From contig JAKCWW010001749.1 of assembly GCA_026260175.1 (NCBI GenBank), positions 442 through 64,441 of the forward strand: a DNA stretch of 64,000 nucleotides, read 5' to 3'. The stretch is from Reticulitermes lucifugus. Lineage: Eukaryota; Arthropoda; Insecta; Blattodea; Rhinotermitidae. How positions within the stretch are numbered: the first letter of the stretch is position 1; every line of letters starts with the position of its first letter. Under the pieces are notes generated by a model, which was not told the origin of the DNA, ran no database searches, and saw nothing but the letters and a program-made list of their open reading frames with translations. Shown here one piece after another: positions 1-11,975 of the stretch. A program made the translations under genes and the position numbers.

Positions 1-276
1 TGTTGGGCTGTAGACTTGGTTGATATGGCTCATGATAAGGAAGGATGTTGGGCTGTAGACTTGGTAAATATGGCTCATGATAAGGAAGGATGTTGGGCTG
101 TAGACTTGGTTGATATGGCTCATGAAAAGGAAGGATGTTGGACTGTTGACTGGGTTGATATGGCTCATGATAAGGAAGGATGTTGGGCTGTAGACTGGGG
201 TGATATGGCTCATGATAAGGCAGGATGTTGAGCTGTAGACTGGGTTAATATGGCTCATGATAAGGAAGGAAGTTGG
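1..276. repeat. Minisatellite, 45-bp unit, about 6 copies, cut by window edge
   Basis: Six tandem copies of a 45-bp unit run from the first base to about 270, followed by a short partial copy that dissolves into unique sequence near 285. Copies differ by a few substitutions (T/G after GTAGACT, A/T in the ATGATAAGG part). Because 45 is divisible by three, the plus strand stays open from the edge to about 230 and would read as a 15-residue repeat containing GCWAVD and DMAHDKE. Nothing before or after looks like an exon, and one copy carries a stop in that frame, so I read it as a non-coding minisatellite whose frame is open by arithmetic. The array continues to the left of the window. Confidence 0.9.
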
Positions 277-1737
277 ACTGTTGTGAATACATAACGAACA
301 TCGAGTCTCATAAACAGCCGATTTTACTGAACAGGTGAACCCCTATCCACTTCTTGAGGGCTCCTCTCAATGGACATAAAAACATATACGAAATTAATTC
401 GCTTTTTTATAGTAAGAAACAGTTTATATTTATGAATTATCTATGCCCTCTCAGGTCTTGTGACCTGTGTCAATTTACTACAGCCTTCTGGAAGCCTTCA
501 GTAGAATTATTGAAAAAACAAGAGAGCGACCGTGATACTTGCCTGTTTCGTGACATATTAGAACCCGCTAATACCAAAATATAGAAGAGGAATATTTTAA
601 TATCACCATTAACACCTCGGAAACCGTGGTATTACCAATATAGATTTACTGACGATATTTTCTAGATTTTTGAAGAAGACATTTGTATATGCTTTCATGG
701 CAACATTTGATGACACACCAGGTAATAATTTAGTACTCGTAATTGTTTAACTGAAAGTTCGCAAAACCTATTAAAGGTGAGAAAATTGAAAGGGTAAAAT
801 TTCATCATATCTCGTATCATCCTGTGTTGTATGACTTTTCCTATGCAGATTTGAGTCGGTGAATGCACTAGCTATCTGCTGTGTGACTTAGCGATTAGCA
901 GGCCGACACCTGCCTAATTAGGTAAGTTTAATGGGAAGTGGTTCAAAATCAAAACATACTTTCTCTAGTACATGCAAATTGCGGAATGGGGAGTCAAACC
1001 TTTGCTTCATTCTCAATTCCTACATCTTTTGATTTTATCTTCATTTCCACTCTTCTTTCTTTATTTTTCTTTTCCCCTTTCTCATTTCATTCTCTCCTTT
1101 CCTTCTGTTATCATTTGTTGCGCCTGCTCTCGGATACTCTTTCCATTACTTCTTGTGTGTTAATTTGCACACGTCAGTATTGCATCACGTTGTAAATATT
1201 CATTTAGGAATAGGGAAAGACAAAGGCGGTGTGTTGTGCGTGTTAATTCATGTATTGTGTGGCATTTGCGGAACGGGATGACACAACATTTGGGTGTGTG
1301 GGTGCTGCGCTGTCATGGCTATCCCACAGGTAAGAGAGCAGTTCTTAACGTGAGAAACACTGTGTTCACGGTACACATCAATCGGTTCCCATAAATAAAA
1401 GTAGTTCCGCGGCATACACTGGCCGTCTGATGGATCTTTTATGTAAAAGCAGAGGCATGGAGGAAGGCTGTACTTTTGTAGACTTACTCGCATGTTCTAG
1501 AACTCTGGCCAGAATACCGGCTATTCTCTTATTTCTGTGTTGTTTTTTAGAGTGTATCCAAAAATATAGGAATATTTGACTATAATAAGTTGCAGCCTTG
1601 TTTATTATGAATGTTTCCATCGATAATTCACAAAGTTTTCGAATATGCAGGACTGAATGTTAAAGGTAAATTTTTCCCTTTTCATGTCATAAGGCAATGT
1701 GGGGAATGACTGTGTCGCTGCACTCATTGTTAACCTT
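277..1737. other. Spacer, no gene seen
   Basis: Only short scattered frames without recognisable domains. A pyrimidine-rich stretch at about 1005-1110 (TTC/CTT runs on the plus strand) could pass for a splice-acceptor tract, but no exon-like frame follows it. Confidence 0.5.
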
Positions 1738-1930
1738 GGCACTAGATGGAGGTGTGTGGTCTGCCTCAAACCCCTGCTGCTTTATCACCAGGGAAATGCT
1801 CCTGATACCCATTTAATAGGAGGCTGGGTGGGCCTAAGGGCCAGTCTGGACACTTGGAGAAGAGAATAATCTCTTTAGCCGGTCGGGAATCAAAACTTGA
1901 TTTACTGCTCTACCATTCCGCCTCCGTAGA
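1738..1930 (-). mobile_element. tRNA-derived SINE copy (family S1)
   Basis: Read on the minus strand the segment starts with a tRNA-like head: a GGTAGAGCA D-arm/box A-like motif near 1915, and a TTTTGATTCCCG box B-like motif near 1890. The body contains CCTCCTATTAAATGGGTA. The same body, with TCCTATTGAATGGGTA and a following GGGG-rich stretch, recurs on the plus strand at 56715-56835, which shows that it is an interspersed family. Ends are approximate; I could not define a target duplication. Confidence 0.6.
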
Positions 1931-2885
1931 ACTGTGCAATTACAGAGCTTGACATTATTAAGTGCAGACATTGCTTGACATGGTCTACAATGTGGTAGAA
2001 TGATTACGTCGCAGAGTTTACACTGATGTGAATACAAACTTTCCTGCCGAAATTTAATTTACTACCTCCGTATAACAATGAATTTCAGGCACTACTATGT
2101 TCTTTGCACGTCAGATTTCAAGACTGTCGCCCTATTTGAAATATATCAGTAATGGAATGACAGCCTGCTAGCTATTCTGACCACCTGAACAAATATCAGG
2201 CTTTTAATAAAACACAATAAGCAAGATAGACATCTTGGTTTAATTAAGGTTATGAAATTAAACTTCAGATAACTTAGAAAGGGTATTGCATATTTTAACA
2301 TCCTGTGGCGTTATCGTAATATTAGTGTACATTTCAGTCGTGCAAAACGATATTTCCTGAATATTACCTGTATTGGTCATTACTTATGTAGGTAACATCA
2401 TACCACCTTCATGTAAAATAGCTTTCGTATTTACACGAACTCTTGTAGATGCAATACTTTGGAGTTACGGGAAGAATTAAAGTTGAAGTTAAACTAAAAA
2501 GCAGTACTCAATTGAAAGTCAAATGATAAAATTTTTTTTGATATTAAAATTTAATCTCGAGAGAATTTTGTACTTTTAGAGGACTGATGATAATTTATCA
2601 ATAATAGAATTACATCAATTTACGTGTAATTTATTACTTATTTAACTTTAATATTAACAGTAACGACAACCCTTACTTCGAATATATTATTATAATATTT
2701 TTTGAAGTAAACAAATTTACTTATGTTGAAGATGATACGGTAGTCCCTAAACATGTAGTGAATACGAACAAGTGAAAATTTTTAGGAAATATTGTTGTGT
2801 ATGGCTGCAATATATAATGCTTGTATTTCAAAGAGTAAATTTTATGTATATACGAAAATTATTCTTGAGCCTTAAGCGAAAATTT
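1931..2885. other. AT-rich spacer
   Basis: Strongly AT-rich, especially 2500-2760, with no frame of interest. The last 100 bases may already belong to the LINE fragment that follows. Confidence 0.4.
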
Positions 2886-3160
2886 TTATTGGGGTGTGTT
2901 GAGGACAATATCTTAAACTATGAAGCTGTAGTATTGGGAGAATGGAGAAAATTTCATAGTGGGGAATTATAATGTTTACTCTTTGCTACATATTATTGGA
3001 ACGATGAAGCCGAGGAGGATGGTGTTGGCTGGGAATGCAACAGAACGTGGAGAAATAATATATGCTTACAGAATCATTGTGGGAACTAAACAGTTGGAAA
3101 CCCTCCGGGTAGATGAAAAGAAATTGTGGACACGAAAGTTAAAGAAATAGTCTGTGAAGC
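2886..3160 (+). mobile_element. RTE-like LINE fragment, C-terminal coding end
   Basis: Two overlapping plus frames carry pieces of the well-known C-terminal region of RTE-like LINE polyproteins: EWRKFHSGEL near 2940-2970 (compare the usual WRKLHNEEL), then NVYSLLHIIGTMKPRRM, WAGHVARM-like LAGNATERG and a YRIIVGTKQLE segment at 2965-3100 (compare the usual YRxLVGKPEGK). The pieces are in different frames, so the copy is decayed. The same region is found in other copies at 15.0, 28.8, 33.25, 34.35, 43, 50.5 and 62.3 kb. Confidence 0.7.
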
Positions 3161-4186
3161 TGTGAAAAACAGTGAGTGAGTGAGTCCGGATATAGTCCAG
3201 TGTATGGGATCAAGTCTATAAGTCCTCTATCCTCTGAATGCTGACGTTATTCTGTATAGTACATGAAAATTCAGTTCCTACCACACGGAGGACACACTTT
3301 GTTTCCATTTCAAAGACCAAGCTGTTTTGCTGTAGAAGAAAAAGTAGTATTTGTTGTGAGCATAATAACAAACACACATATTCACTGTGTGGCACAATGC
3401 GGAGTTCCTTAATATTACGGTATGTGGTACGTATACTTACCACTGGGTGTTAAATGGTTAATATGCTACACTTGCATACACATGCTTCTCACAGAGGGGA
3501 AATTTACACTGTTACACTATACTTGTTTCTTGTAGATTTACAATTACCCCACATTCCTCAACGCCTCTAATATTGAGGACAGTTGAGAAATGCGTCACGA
3601 TTTGCTAAATGTCAAGGTACGTAGCCAGCACACCGTACCTGCCGCAGTAATTGCTGTAATTTTATGGGTTCAATTTGAGAACTACGCTGAACTTCTTCTT
3701 CTCGAGACCGATCTGTTGACTCATAAATCAATGGATGGTGAACTAATAGACGCACACGTGTTGCAAGTAATTCCGACCTTTTACACTTTTATTACTTGTA
3801 AATGATTTATATACAGCATCTGAGAGAGTTGCATCGCGCCTCTTTTCACAGACGTTCAGATATTCCCAAATTTATGGTTATTATGTAAATACGCTGCTTG
3901 AAATAGCCTTGCAACGCAAAAACATGGAAACAATTCATTTTATATAGCTGTATAATCAATGTGTATCGGGGTCGGGGTTACGTTTAGCGGAGAGTATACC
4001 GTATTTTAACCGAAATATTCCAGACTTTTTTTGTTGTTATTTAAAAAAAGAAGTAATATTATAAGCATATTGATAAAATTTATTATTATTAATCTTCTTC
4101 TTATTTGCCTTGAAGGATTAGGTCATTTAACGCCACTAAACAATGAATGTACATTAAAACATTAAGATATTAAAATTATACTCTTC
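3161..4186. other. Spacer, no gene seen
   Basis: No recognisable coding or structured element. A GTGAGTGAGTGAGT micro-run lies near 3171-3184, just behind the LINE fragment and perhaps part of its tail. Confidence 0.4.
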
Positions 4187-4262
4187 TGGGATATAACGCT
4201 GTGTAGTTTGATATGGGTGCTGACGTTTTGGATATCTTTCCTGTTTCCATCTTGAGGGTTGA
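4187..4262 (-). mobile_element. Solo Penelope-type terminal repeat relic with decayed hammerhead-like motif
   Basis: The plus strand reads TTCTGGGATATAACGCTG, then TGACGTTTTGGA and CCATCTTGAGGG. This is the order of conserved blocks seen in the paired repeats at 38.3, 45.3 and 62.6 kb (TTCTGGGAT..., TGACGTTTCGG, CCATCTTCAAGGG). On the minus strand it corresponds to a CUCAAGA core, a UGGA/UCCA stem and AAACGUC. It is an old, single-arm copy. Confidence 0.45.
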
Positions 4263-4445
4263 AACTGCAGTGGGTCAGGTTCCATAAGACCGTAATCTCA
4301 TTGTTTATGTTCGTAAGGACCTGTAATGTTTAAAAGAAATATTTAATTATTTGGTGTTAATCAGAAGTGCTACTGTGTTTAGTGGAGGAGAATGACGAAA
4401 TACTGGAATGTTGATTAAATCCCGCAGGTCTGCCACTCAGAAGAA

Positions 4446-4600
4446 GTGTTAGATTTGAGCTTTTGCTGCTGGTGCTGGTTAAAAATTTCAGTTTTGTGTG
4501 TTATGGCATCCTATTTTCTGTTAGGTATTTGCGAGCGTTTCGGAGGAACCTGCTTTCACCATCTTCAGTTTACAAGTGTTGCTACCTCTGCCCGAAGACG
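4446..4600 (+). repeat. Interspersed repeat fragment (RFGGTC family)
   Basis: The plus frame contains LKISVLCVMASYF followed by CERFGGTCFHHLQ. This fits a frequently seen spurious translation in insect genomes (VFWDVTPCSLV...RFGGTCCLHLQ) that comes from an interspersed repeat, not a host protein. A second copy is on the minus strand at 61129-61347. Element class not determined. Confidence 0.5.
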
Positions 4601-7600
4601 GGATCATAGTTTCCCACGTATGATATTTGCACCCTGACGTTAGATGCAGCCGGTTCTTTCGAAACATTAGTAACAACTTATCAGGCTATTTGTTGTGACA
4701 CCCGTCAGGTGTGTGTTTGTAGTGAGTAGCAGAGAGCTCACAGCCACAGAGCCTTTCTCACTACTGAGTGTCGGTACTGGAGTCAATGTATGTAAGGTTG
4801 GTTACATGTACATCTTGTTGAACGTTCTTTTACAGAACAGCGAAATTTACACTAAAATTTCAAGATGTTTCTAGCATGATAAATCTGACAGTCTCTTCTG
4901 GCACTTGGGGTTCCACATTACGCGGATGTTTCCAAGGACGATAGGCTTCCCTAATCTTAGCTTATGAAGTCTTTGCTCTGAGGCCATTTACCCATTGAAG
5001 TAGAAGGGATATTATTACTTGTGGCACAGACATACGGCCTTGTTTCTTTTTATGACCCGGATACAATTGTACGAGAGCAGTAATTTGAGCAGTGTGTGGT
5101 GATAATGTAAAGAGAGTTCTTTGGCGATCGGTGACCCAGGCGGAAGATTCAGACACTGCACTGTCGAGGCAGGCTGACATGTAAGCTTACTTCACCGCTG
5201 CTGTGTTTAGAAATACCAATATATGAAAATAATCTGGTACTTTTATTTGATCACTGAATAAAATTGTACATTACCTAGCAGCACTGCTAATAGCTTATTT
5301 GCCTGCCTCAAATGAAGAGATAAGTTTCCAACAATAGTGTTTGTTGAAGAATAAGAATTATGAAAAATCACATTACGCTGTCTCCCTTGTTCTCTTTTTA
5401 CTGTTTTCGCTTGTTTGTAATACTAAATGCAGGTTTAACACTCGGTAATTGGATGGGATTTAAATTTACTGTGATTTGAAGATTCCTTCTATAAATGTCA
5501 TAAGGTAAGTTTATGGAATACTCGTAAAATGATTTTAAAACAGCCCCGTAGTGACTTTGAAGCCAGAATATAAACATCCGAATGCTTGCGGAAACATTAT
5601 TTTCGGCTTATCTGATTTGTAAAGTATAGAAGTTGGCCGTGGATATTTTTTCCTTATCTCGGTTGATCATACTTCATTCACAGAGTTCACTGCCTCGTAC
5701 TGATGCTAAACAAACTTGTCGACAATACTATTAAATTGAACAGATGCTTTTCGAAGTCGGCAATTTGTTACTTTTGTTAACTCAAAAGTCACCAAGGGAA
5801 CCTACAATCTCGTAATTGTAATACATGAAGTGGCCAAATGGAGAGCTTGAACTTGCTGAAACGAACAAAGAACTGTGCTCTTAGACACTGACAAAGTAGG
5901 CACCTCGCTGACAGAAGCTTTTAGGTTAATAATGAATTGCTAATCGACCTGTTAGAAGGATCTTACCTTCTGAAAGAAATGAAGTCTCTACAAAAACCTT
6001 GTCCACATTATTAAGCTCAATCAGCTTATGTCAATTACGTACCATGTGTAAGCAAAATGAGGTGCTGTAGCATACACTTTTTTTCATGACATGTAAACTG
6101 GCCCAAGGTTAGGTTAAAAGTTTGCACGTAATAACCTGTGACATCACTTTTCTCTATTCACAGAGCGATCTTTTGCCTCAGAGAGAAAAGGAGTCCAGGT
6201 ACACAATATTGATGACGTACGTAGTTTTCCTTTGTGGTTTTAAACAGTGAAACGTCACTGAATGTGCAGTGAGAAAAGTAATGGAACTTGCGCAGGGAAA
6301 CAGTGCCTTTAAGTCTTATTTCCGGCATAATTTTTTTAAAGGGAAGACATTGGTTTATATCTTAATCCATTAGGCATTTGTTGAACCAAAACTTAAATTA
6401 CACTTGCATCTGAGAGCAAAGTGAGTGTAAACATTAGACCAAACTTAATTGTGGGTTGTTTCATACGGTTGGGAGGGCCGTAGTCAAAATACCTGTTGCA
6501 GCAACACATTTTCGCTAGGAAAATCAATTACCCTTGTGGAGTATCTGAAGTACCGAACCTTTGTTATAATATTTAAATTTAACGTTAATGGTGAACAGTA
6601 GTTCCTGAAAATGTAAATGAAAGCACGGAGAAGCCGCTAGCATTTTTCTCAAATGTTGCAGACTGAAAATACCTTTTATGACAGACTTGTTATAAAGCAG
6701 TCGTTTTTCAAATTTCAACGTAAAACAAGCTCACAAAACCGGTTTCAATTACTTGCAGATTCAGGAACTTCGCATAATGTAATGCGTACTAAACGTTAGG
6801 TCTTAATGCGTTTACATGTATACTGGGACTGTAAAGAATTACTTCCGGTTGGAAGAGTCTGAGTATAAAATGCTGTTACCCAAAGCACTATTATTAGGCT
6901 TGAAGTTTATTTGTGCGTGTTCCTAATTCTGCATAACTTCTATTAAAATCACTGTGTACGACACATTAAACAGCTCGAGAACAGCTGAACGAGACGCGTG
7001 CGTCGTGAATCCCTTACAAACCCGCTTGACTGTCAAAAGTGTTGCAAGATCTAAGACTTCATTACATAGCCAACATTAAATATATTTTGTTATGACATCA
7101 GAGGAAAGAGGTGAGTTTTAAAATCAGAATTGTTTCGACAAAGGAGGTGTCAAAAATTCCATGCCGTTAAGTAAGGGAACAGTAAGTGGCTAATTCAAGG
7201 TAAGTCACGTGAAATAGAACAAGGTGACGTATTCTTTAGAAGGCCCGTGACAATGGAACTCGCAGCTGAAGCATTCATCCGACTTGTGTTTGCACGATGT
7301 TCTGTTGCATGTTTTGTGTGACAAATGTTCCTCTCGTTGAGTATGGCCACTGTTTGTTTCAGTGCCCTTTCTTTGAGTTGTTGTTAACTCTTGCCGTTAT
7401 AACAGCTGTCCTCAAGGTCATGGTCGAGGGCAGATCAGATCGGCTGACACAAACGATTCATCAGCATTTGCTCAGGAGCTGCAGGGTCTATGATGATACC
7501 GATAAGTTAAAGTCAGATGTACATGAAAACGTCGGTAAAATTTACGTAAAGTATCTGGAATTGTGAGATTGAGTTTCTTACAGAGATGATTAAGTCTTGT

Positions 7601-7985
7601 TACATGGTGTCATGCAGTTGGTTATGTGATGGCTGACTCTAATAGTCTCACCTGAACACATAGAGAGGAAGTTCTTTTGAATCGCCAGTAATTATATACC
7701 AGTTTCCGTGGTGTCATTCCTCATAAGACTTTGAATACATACCTCCAAATATTTACGTATTGCTGTAAGTTTTATTTGAAGCGGGGCTTTTAGGATTTAA
7801 ATTTGGAGAAGTTGTGGGATGGTATTTTTAAAAACAGATTTACTGTTATCAAAGATTCGTTACTTTCTGTTAATAACGAACCGGTTATAAAAACTACATT
7901 TTCCGAGGATAACAAATGTCATGAAGCACCATCAGGGTATATTTCGGTGCTGAGAGAGTGCACATCTGGTAGATAGTACAGACTT
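4601..7985. other. Spacer, no gene seen
   Basis: About 3.4 kb without an exon-like frame or convincing repeat. The longest frame, an 89-codon plus ORF at 7297-7566, starts with a hydrophobic stretch (VITAVL) but has no domain I recognise and no supporting context. Confidence 0.4.
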
Positions 7986-8095
7986 CAGTAAACTAGGAAG
8001 TATAGACAATTAGTCACAACTACGTGTGACGGTATCTTGCTATATAATATAACATTCAGACGTAGTTGTGATTGTCTTTACTTCTTAGTTTACTG
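7986..8095. repeat. Inverted repeat, arms about 40 bp
   Basis: CAGTAAACTAGGAAGTATAG and the following AGTCACAACTACGTGTG on the left are mirrored by CGTAGTTGTGATTGTC and CTTCTTAGTTTACTG on the right, with a spacer of about 30 bases. A few mismatches and one small gap. No hammerhead-like core is visible. Possibly a small MITE or a DNA foldback. Confidence 0.7.
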
Positions 8096-8587
8096 TGTGT
8101 GTCACAAGGGATATTCCACGTAAAGTTATTACCCACTTCATTATAGGGGCTTGGAGACATTTTAGAAATGATGTACGAGTATGTATTCTGATGTTGATGG
8201 CTAGCTATAAACAGCATGGGTTCGTTACCGTGCTGAAAAGAGCTCTCCATTCTAATCTCTTTGTGAGTCAAAGAATCTATACAAAATCCGCGACCCTCTG
8301 GGAAATTTTATAAATTCCTAGTTGTTTTACTTTCTATGGTTTTTAACATCCAGTTGGGGGACCATCCCCTTTTGTCTGTCCGAAGCTGCTTTAAAACTGT
8401 TCATGACTGCCCCTTTTCTACCTGTAGGTCGTCTCTTTCTTTCGCAAAGTGAGGAGTATCCATTAGTATGTTGAGAATCTTTATATACTGTTAATAAATA
8501 TGATTAAATGCGAATAAACCGACCGGAGTAAATAATATATCAGTGCCACGAGATCCGGCTCAGTGAGTGCTTATGGCAATAAATTTC

Positions 8588-8622
<35 letters not shown>

Positions 8623-9949
8623 CACACATGCTCTATCGCTTATATTGAATTCATGCTTAAGTAAGCTCTGGGAAACTTTACCTTTTACACACAACATGCT
8701 TTCCGTTGTTATCAGGTTAAGCGTGAGCTATTTTTTCATTACCCTACGTTCAGTCTTCTGCCATTCTCTAATTAAGTACCCATAAATGAAAGGACGAAAG
8801 AAATTAAGGAGGCTTAAATAAAGAACGAAAATTAGGCTAAACCGAATATAAAAGTTTTCGGATAACTTTAGAAACATGGCGAAGGGCATGCTTTAATTAT
8901 ATTACTCTTCAAACAACGTTCACTAAATGCATTTACTGCACACAGTTGCGTGTTACGATGGCCTTATGTAAGATATCGCCCACAAATATGGGAACACACA
9001 GGCGAGCTGTGATACTTTTATCCATTTCCATCAAAACTCGAAACGTGATAAAATTGTTTTGTTATTTATAATCAGCGTAGTAACTGTATGAATTATACGC
9101 CTTATTTTCAAGCCTGCTTTAAACGCTTTTCTTTTACTCTAGTTTCTCAACAATTATTTATTTTTAAAAGGTGTTATATGAGGAGTATTATAAATAGTTC
9201 CAGTTTTTAAATATCAGTGTGTACGTTTGAACTTACGATCTAGACCAAGCTATAATTCCACCACATTCCACCAATTACCCAGAGTAAGGAAAACTGAAAC
9301 TAATTATCAATTTATGTTTAAAAAAACCTGTGTCCGCATACAACATCATAAATTTCAAGCAAGGGGGGATAGGATGCATCTGAACCTTTGGATGCCGTGA
9401 ACTTCATGGCTAGCCGTCCGCTAATGTGGTCTGTTGCCTCGCTGTTGTGACAGGGTTCGTTTTTACGCCAAACTGCTAATGGGACGCAGAGTTCTGCGAT
9501 ATACAAACAAATACTTTATCCTTTATATTCATTATTAATATGATGACTGATCCGTTTGAGCCACAAACTTCCGATGCTAGTGTCATGAGATGTAAAAATG
9601 TAGTTATATTATGCCATACGATGTACCTCAGTTTCTCAGTAAAAGTTTCTTATTCCGGGAGTCATAGAAATCATACATAGACTCTGTGCGCAAAATGCAA
9701 AGTTTTCTTTTGTGTTTAAACAGGTGGTATATATAGTCACCACCGTCCTATAAAGCAGTTATTTAAACCTATGATCATGCAGATTATTCTCAGTAGAGCG
9801 TGAAGCATTTTCGTCGTTTAAATTGTAGATTTATTTCATTGGTGCTAGAAAAATTTACCTTTATAATAATTTTGTCCTTTTTTAACATTTTAAGTATGCT
9901 TCTTGTTTTTAAATACTCTAAATTGAAATATTACTTAAATTTACCAAAG
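8096..9949. other. Spacer with a CA microsatellite
   Basis: Apart from the dinucleotide repeat listed separately I see no gene or mobile element. Confidence 0.4.
8587..8628. repeat. (CA)n microsatellite
   Basis: About 20 CA units with one interruption (CAAACA). Confidence 0.95.
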
Positions 9950-10052
9950 TGGTCCACAAATTGACATAATTGTAGGAAGGAAAATCGTAGAATTTAGCGA
10001 GAACTTGTAAGGGATCCTTGGTACTAAAAGGGTTAAGAAACACTGATTTAAA
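9950..10052. mobile_element. hAT-like MITE end
   Basis: The plus strand ends in GGTTAAGAAACACTG; on the minus strand this is CAGTGTTTCTTAACCC followed by a GTACCAAGGATCCCTT stretch. This CAGTG-TTTCTTAACC form is typical of Charlie-like hAT termini. The opposite end was not located, so only the end is claimed. Confidence 0.4.
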
Positions 10053-11723
10053 GGGTAAAGGTCAATTTAGGCAATATTTTCACCTGCATTAATTCGAAAT
10101 GCCTTAATGCTATCGTGAGATGCAGCACAGGGCACGGAGTCACGTTTTTAATTGCTCGCAATATATACCACTGAAACAGGTCGCTTTGTAAAAGTTGACC
10201 TGAAGTCTAGGGAACGCATTATAATAAGAATAGGACCTAAAATATATAAAAAATGTCGATATTCTTCGTGACTGCTGTGATGGTGTAGGTGTTGCGCATG
10301 TGCAGTCCGTACACAATAAAAGAGTAAGGTCACCGTGGGCGTTAAATTAACGTGAAACACAATGAAGGAATATGGCTTTTGTTTTCGCTAAATTAAATAA
10401 CTGTATATGTACACCTGAATGTATTGTTCATGTCTTTATAACAAATGGCCAATTCATCTGCAGTGAGCATCCCAAATAAGTCCATGGAGAGGAGTCAACC
10501 TAGAAAGGGCGATCAAGAAATTTGTCACCTTCCTTAAAATCCGATCTTCAATTATCATGTTCACAAGGAACCGATACTGGACTGTGTTCTGAGCAAGTTT
10601 AATCCAGTCCCTACTCACAAATTATATCCTATTTATTTACAACTATTGAAGTATTTTCCTGCCATCCATGTCGAACGCCTCACAAATGGTTTCATGATAC
10701 CTCTTTTAATAAATGAGCTCCAAAGCAGGTCGGGAAGGGGGGAGTTGAAGAATTCTCTGCCCTGCCGGGAAAAGACTCTCTTCGTCCAGCTACTAGCCAT
10801 TCACATTACTGCCTAAACAGTCTCCTCTGAACTGGAACCAAGTTATTTTAATTTCATTCTCTGCACCCTCACCCCCGTTTTTTATTTTTTCTTCCATTTA
10901 TTTTTAAATTTTGTTACACTCGCTGTAAATTATGAAAAGGAAACGGTGGGGGAAAAAAGTGTTATCTCTGTTTCATCAAGCATGTTTATACCATTGAACA
11001 CTGGACGAATTATGCTGATCAGGCTTCTGTGTTTCGTTAGAACATTTTTTCTGTTTTGGAAAGGGGTGTCTAAAGTTCATTGCTAAACAGTAGTCCGTCC
11101 ATATCACGCGTCTGGTTTATTTGTATATACTTTAATAAAAATGCGATTTAACAGTTAAATAATACGAAAGGATTTAACTTCGGTTGGTAATCAGATGAAA
11201 ACTATTGCTTTGAAAAGTTTTTTTTGCTTAAAAAATTACTGAAGAGTTTGTACTTAGTACTGAAAATTGAAAGGGTGATATTTCAAAGTGTTATACCCTA
11301 ATGAATGAGAAACAGAGCAATGGATGGCGCAATAGATGTAATGATTGGTAGCCGGTTTAGAAGACCAGGATGCCTGAGAAGAATTTAAGGCCTATCTCCT
11401 AACACACAAACATCGAACGGACAGTTCGCGCCTTTTTCGCGATGAACACTGTGTGTTGCAGACTAAGATCGCGGTTTCATTCAACATACAGAAGAATGTA
11501 CCAACCAGACGTTTCTGTAGCCTTTTTTGCTGTCTCCAGAAACACGCACTGTGAGTAAGCACAGTAGTTCCCCAAACTGTGAACCAAGAACCCTTCGGCG
11601 TTCGCGAGATTATTCCAACGGATCTGCGAATTGACATATATTGGCAGAAATTCTTCACCCTGCTGCTCGTACTTAGCGTCCTCTGTTGTCCTCTGCTATT
11701 AATGTTACGATGAATAAAATATC
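10053..11723. other. Spacer, no gene seen
   Basis: Short frames only. The 88-codon minus ORF at 11392-11658 has no family I recognise. Confidence 0.4.
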
Positions 11724-11975
11724 AGGGCCGTCCCATGGCTCGGGCTGTTAGTCGCCGGCGTCTTACAGCGGGAGTACGGTTGCAATTTCAGGTTACTCAG
11801 TGTGGGATTTGTGGTGTACAAAATTATACTGGGCCTGGTCTTACTCCTTGTGCTTGGTTTTGGCATCTGTCAATATTATTCCACCAGTGTACCTTACTAA
11901 TTTATTGATCTGTCTCTAATGTTGTGTAATCTTAGCAGTTGACAACGTAATTGCATAACACGCTTAAAAATCATT
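11724..11975 (+). mobile_element. tRNA-derived SINE copy (family S2)
   Basis: The head carries a box A-like CATGGCTCGGGCTGTTAG, then GCGTCTTACAGCGGGAG and a box B-like GGTTGCAATTTCAGG, all in tRNA order. The tail contains GTAATCTTAGCAGTTGACAA followed by CGT, shared with the copy at 58525-58735 (ATAATCTTAGCAATTGACAG). The shared tail with a tRNA-like head makes a SINE the best reading. Confidence 0.6.
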
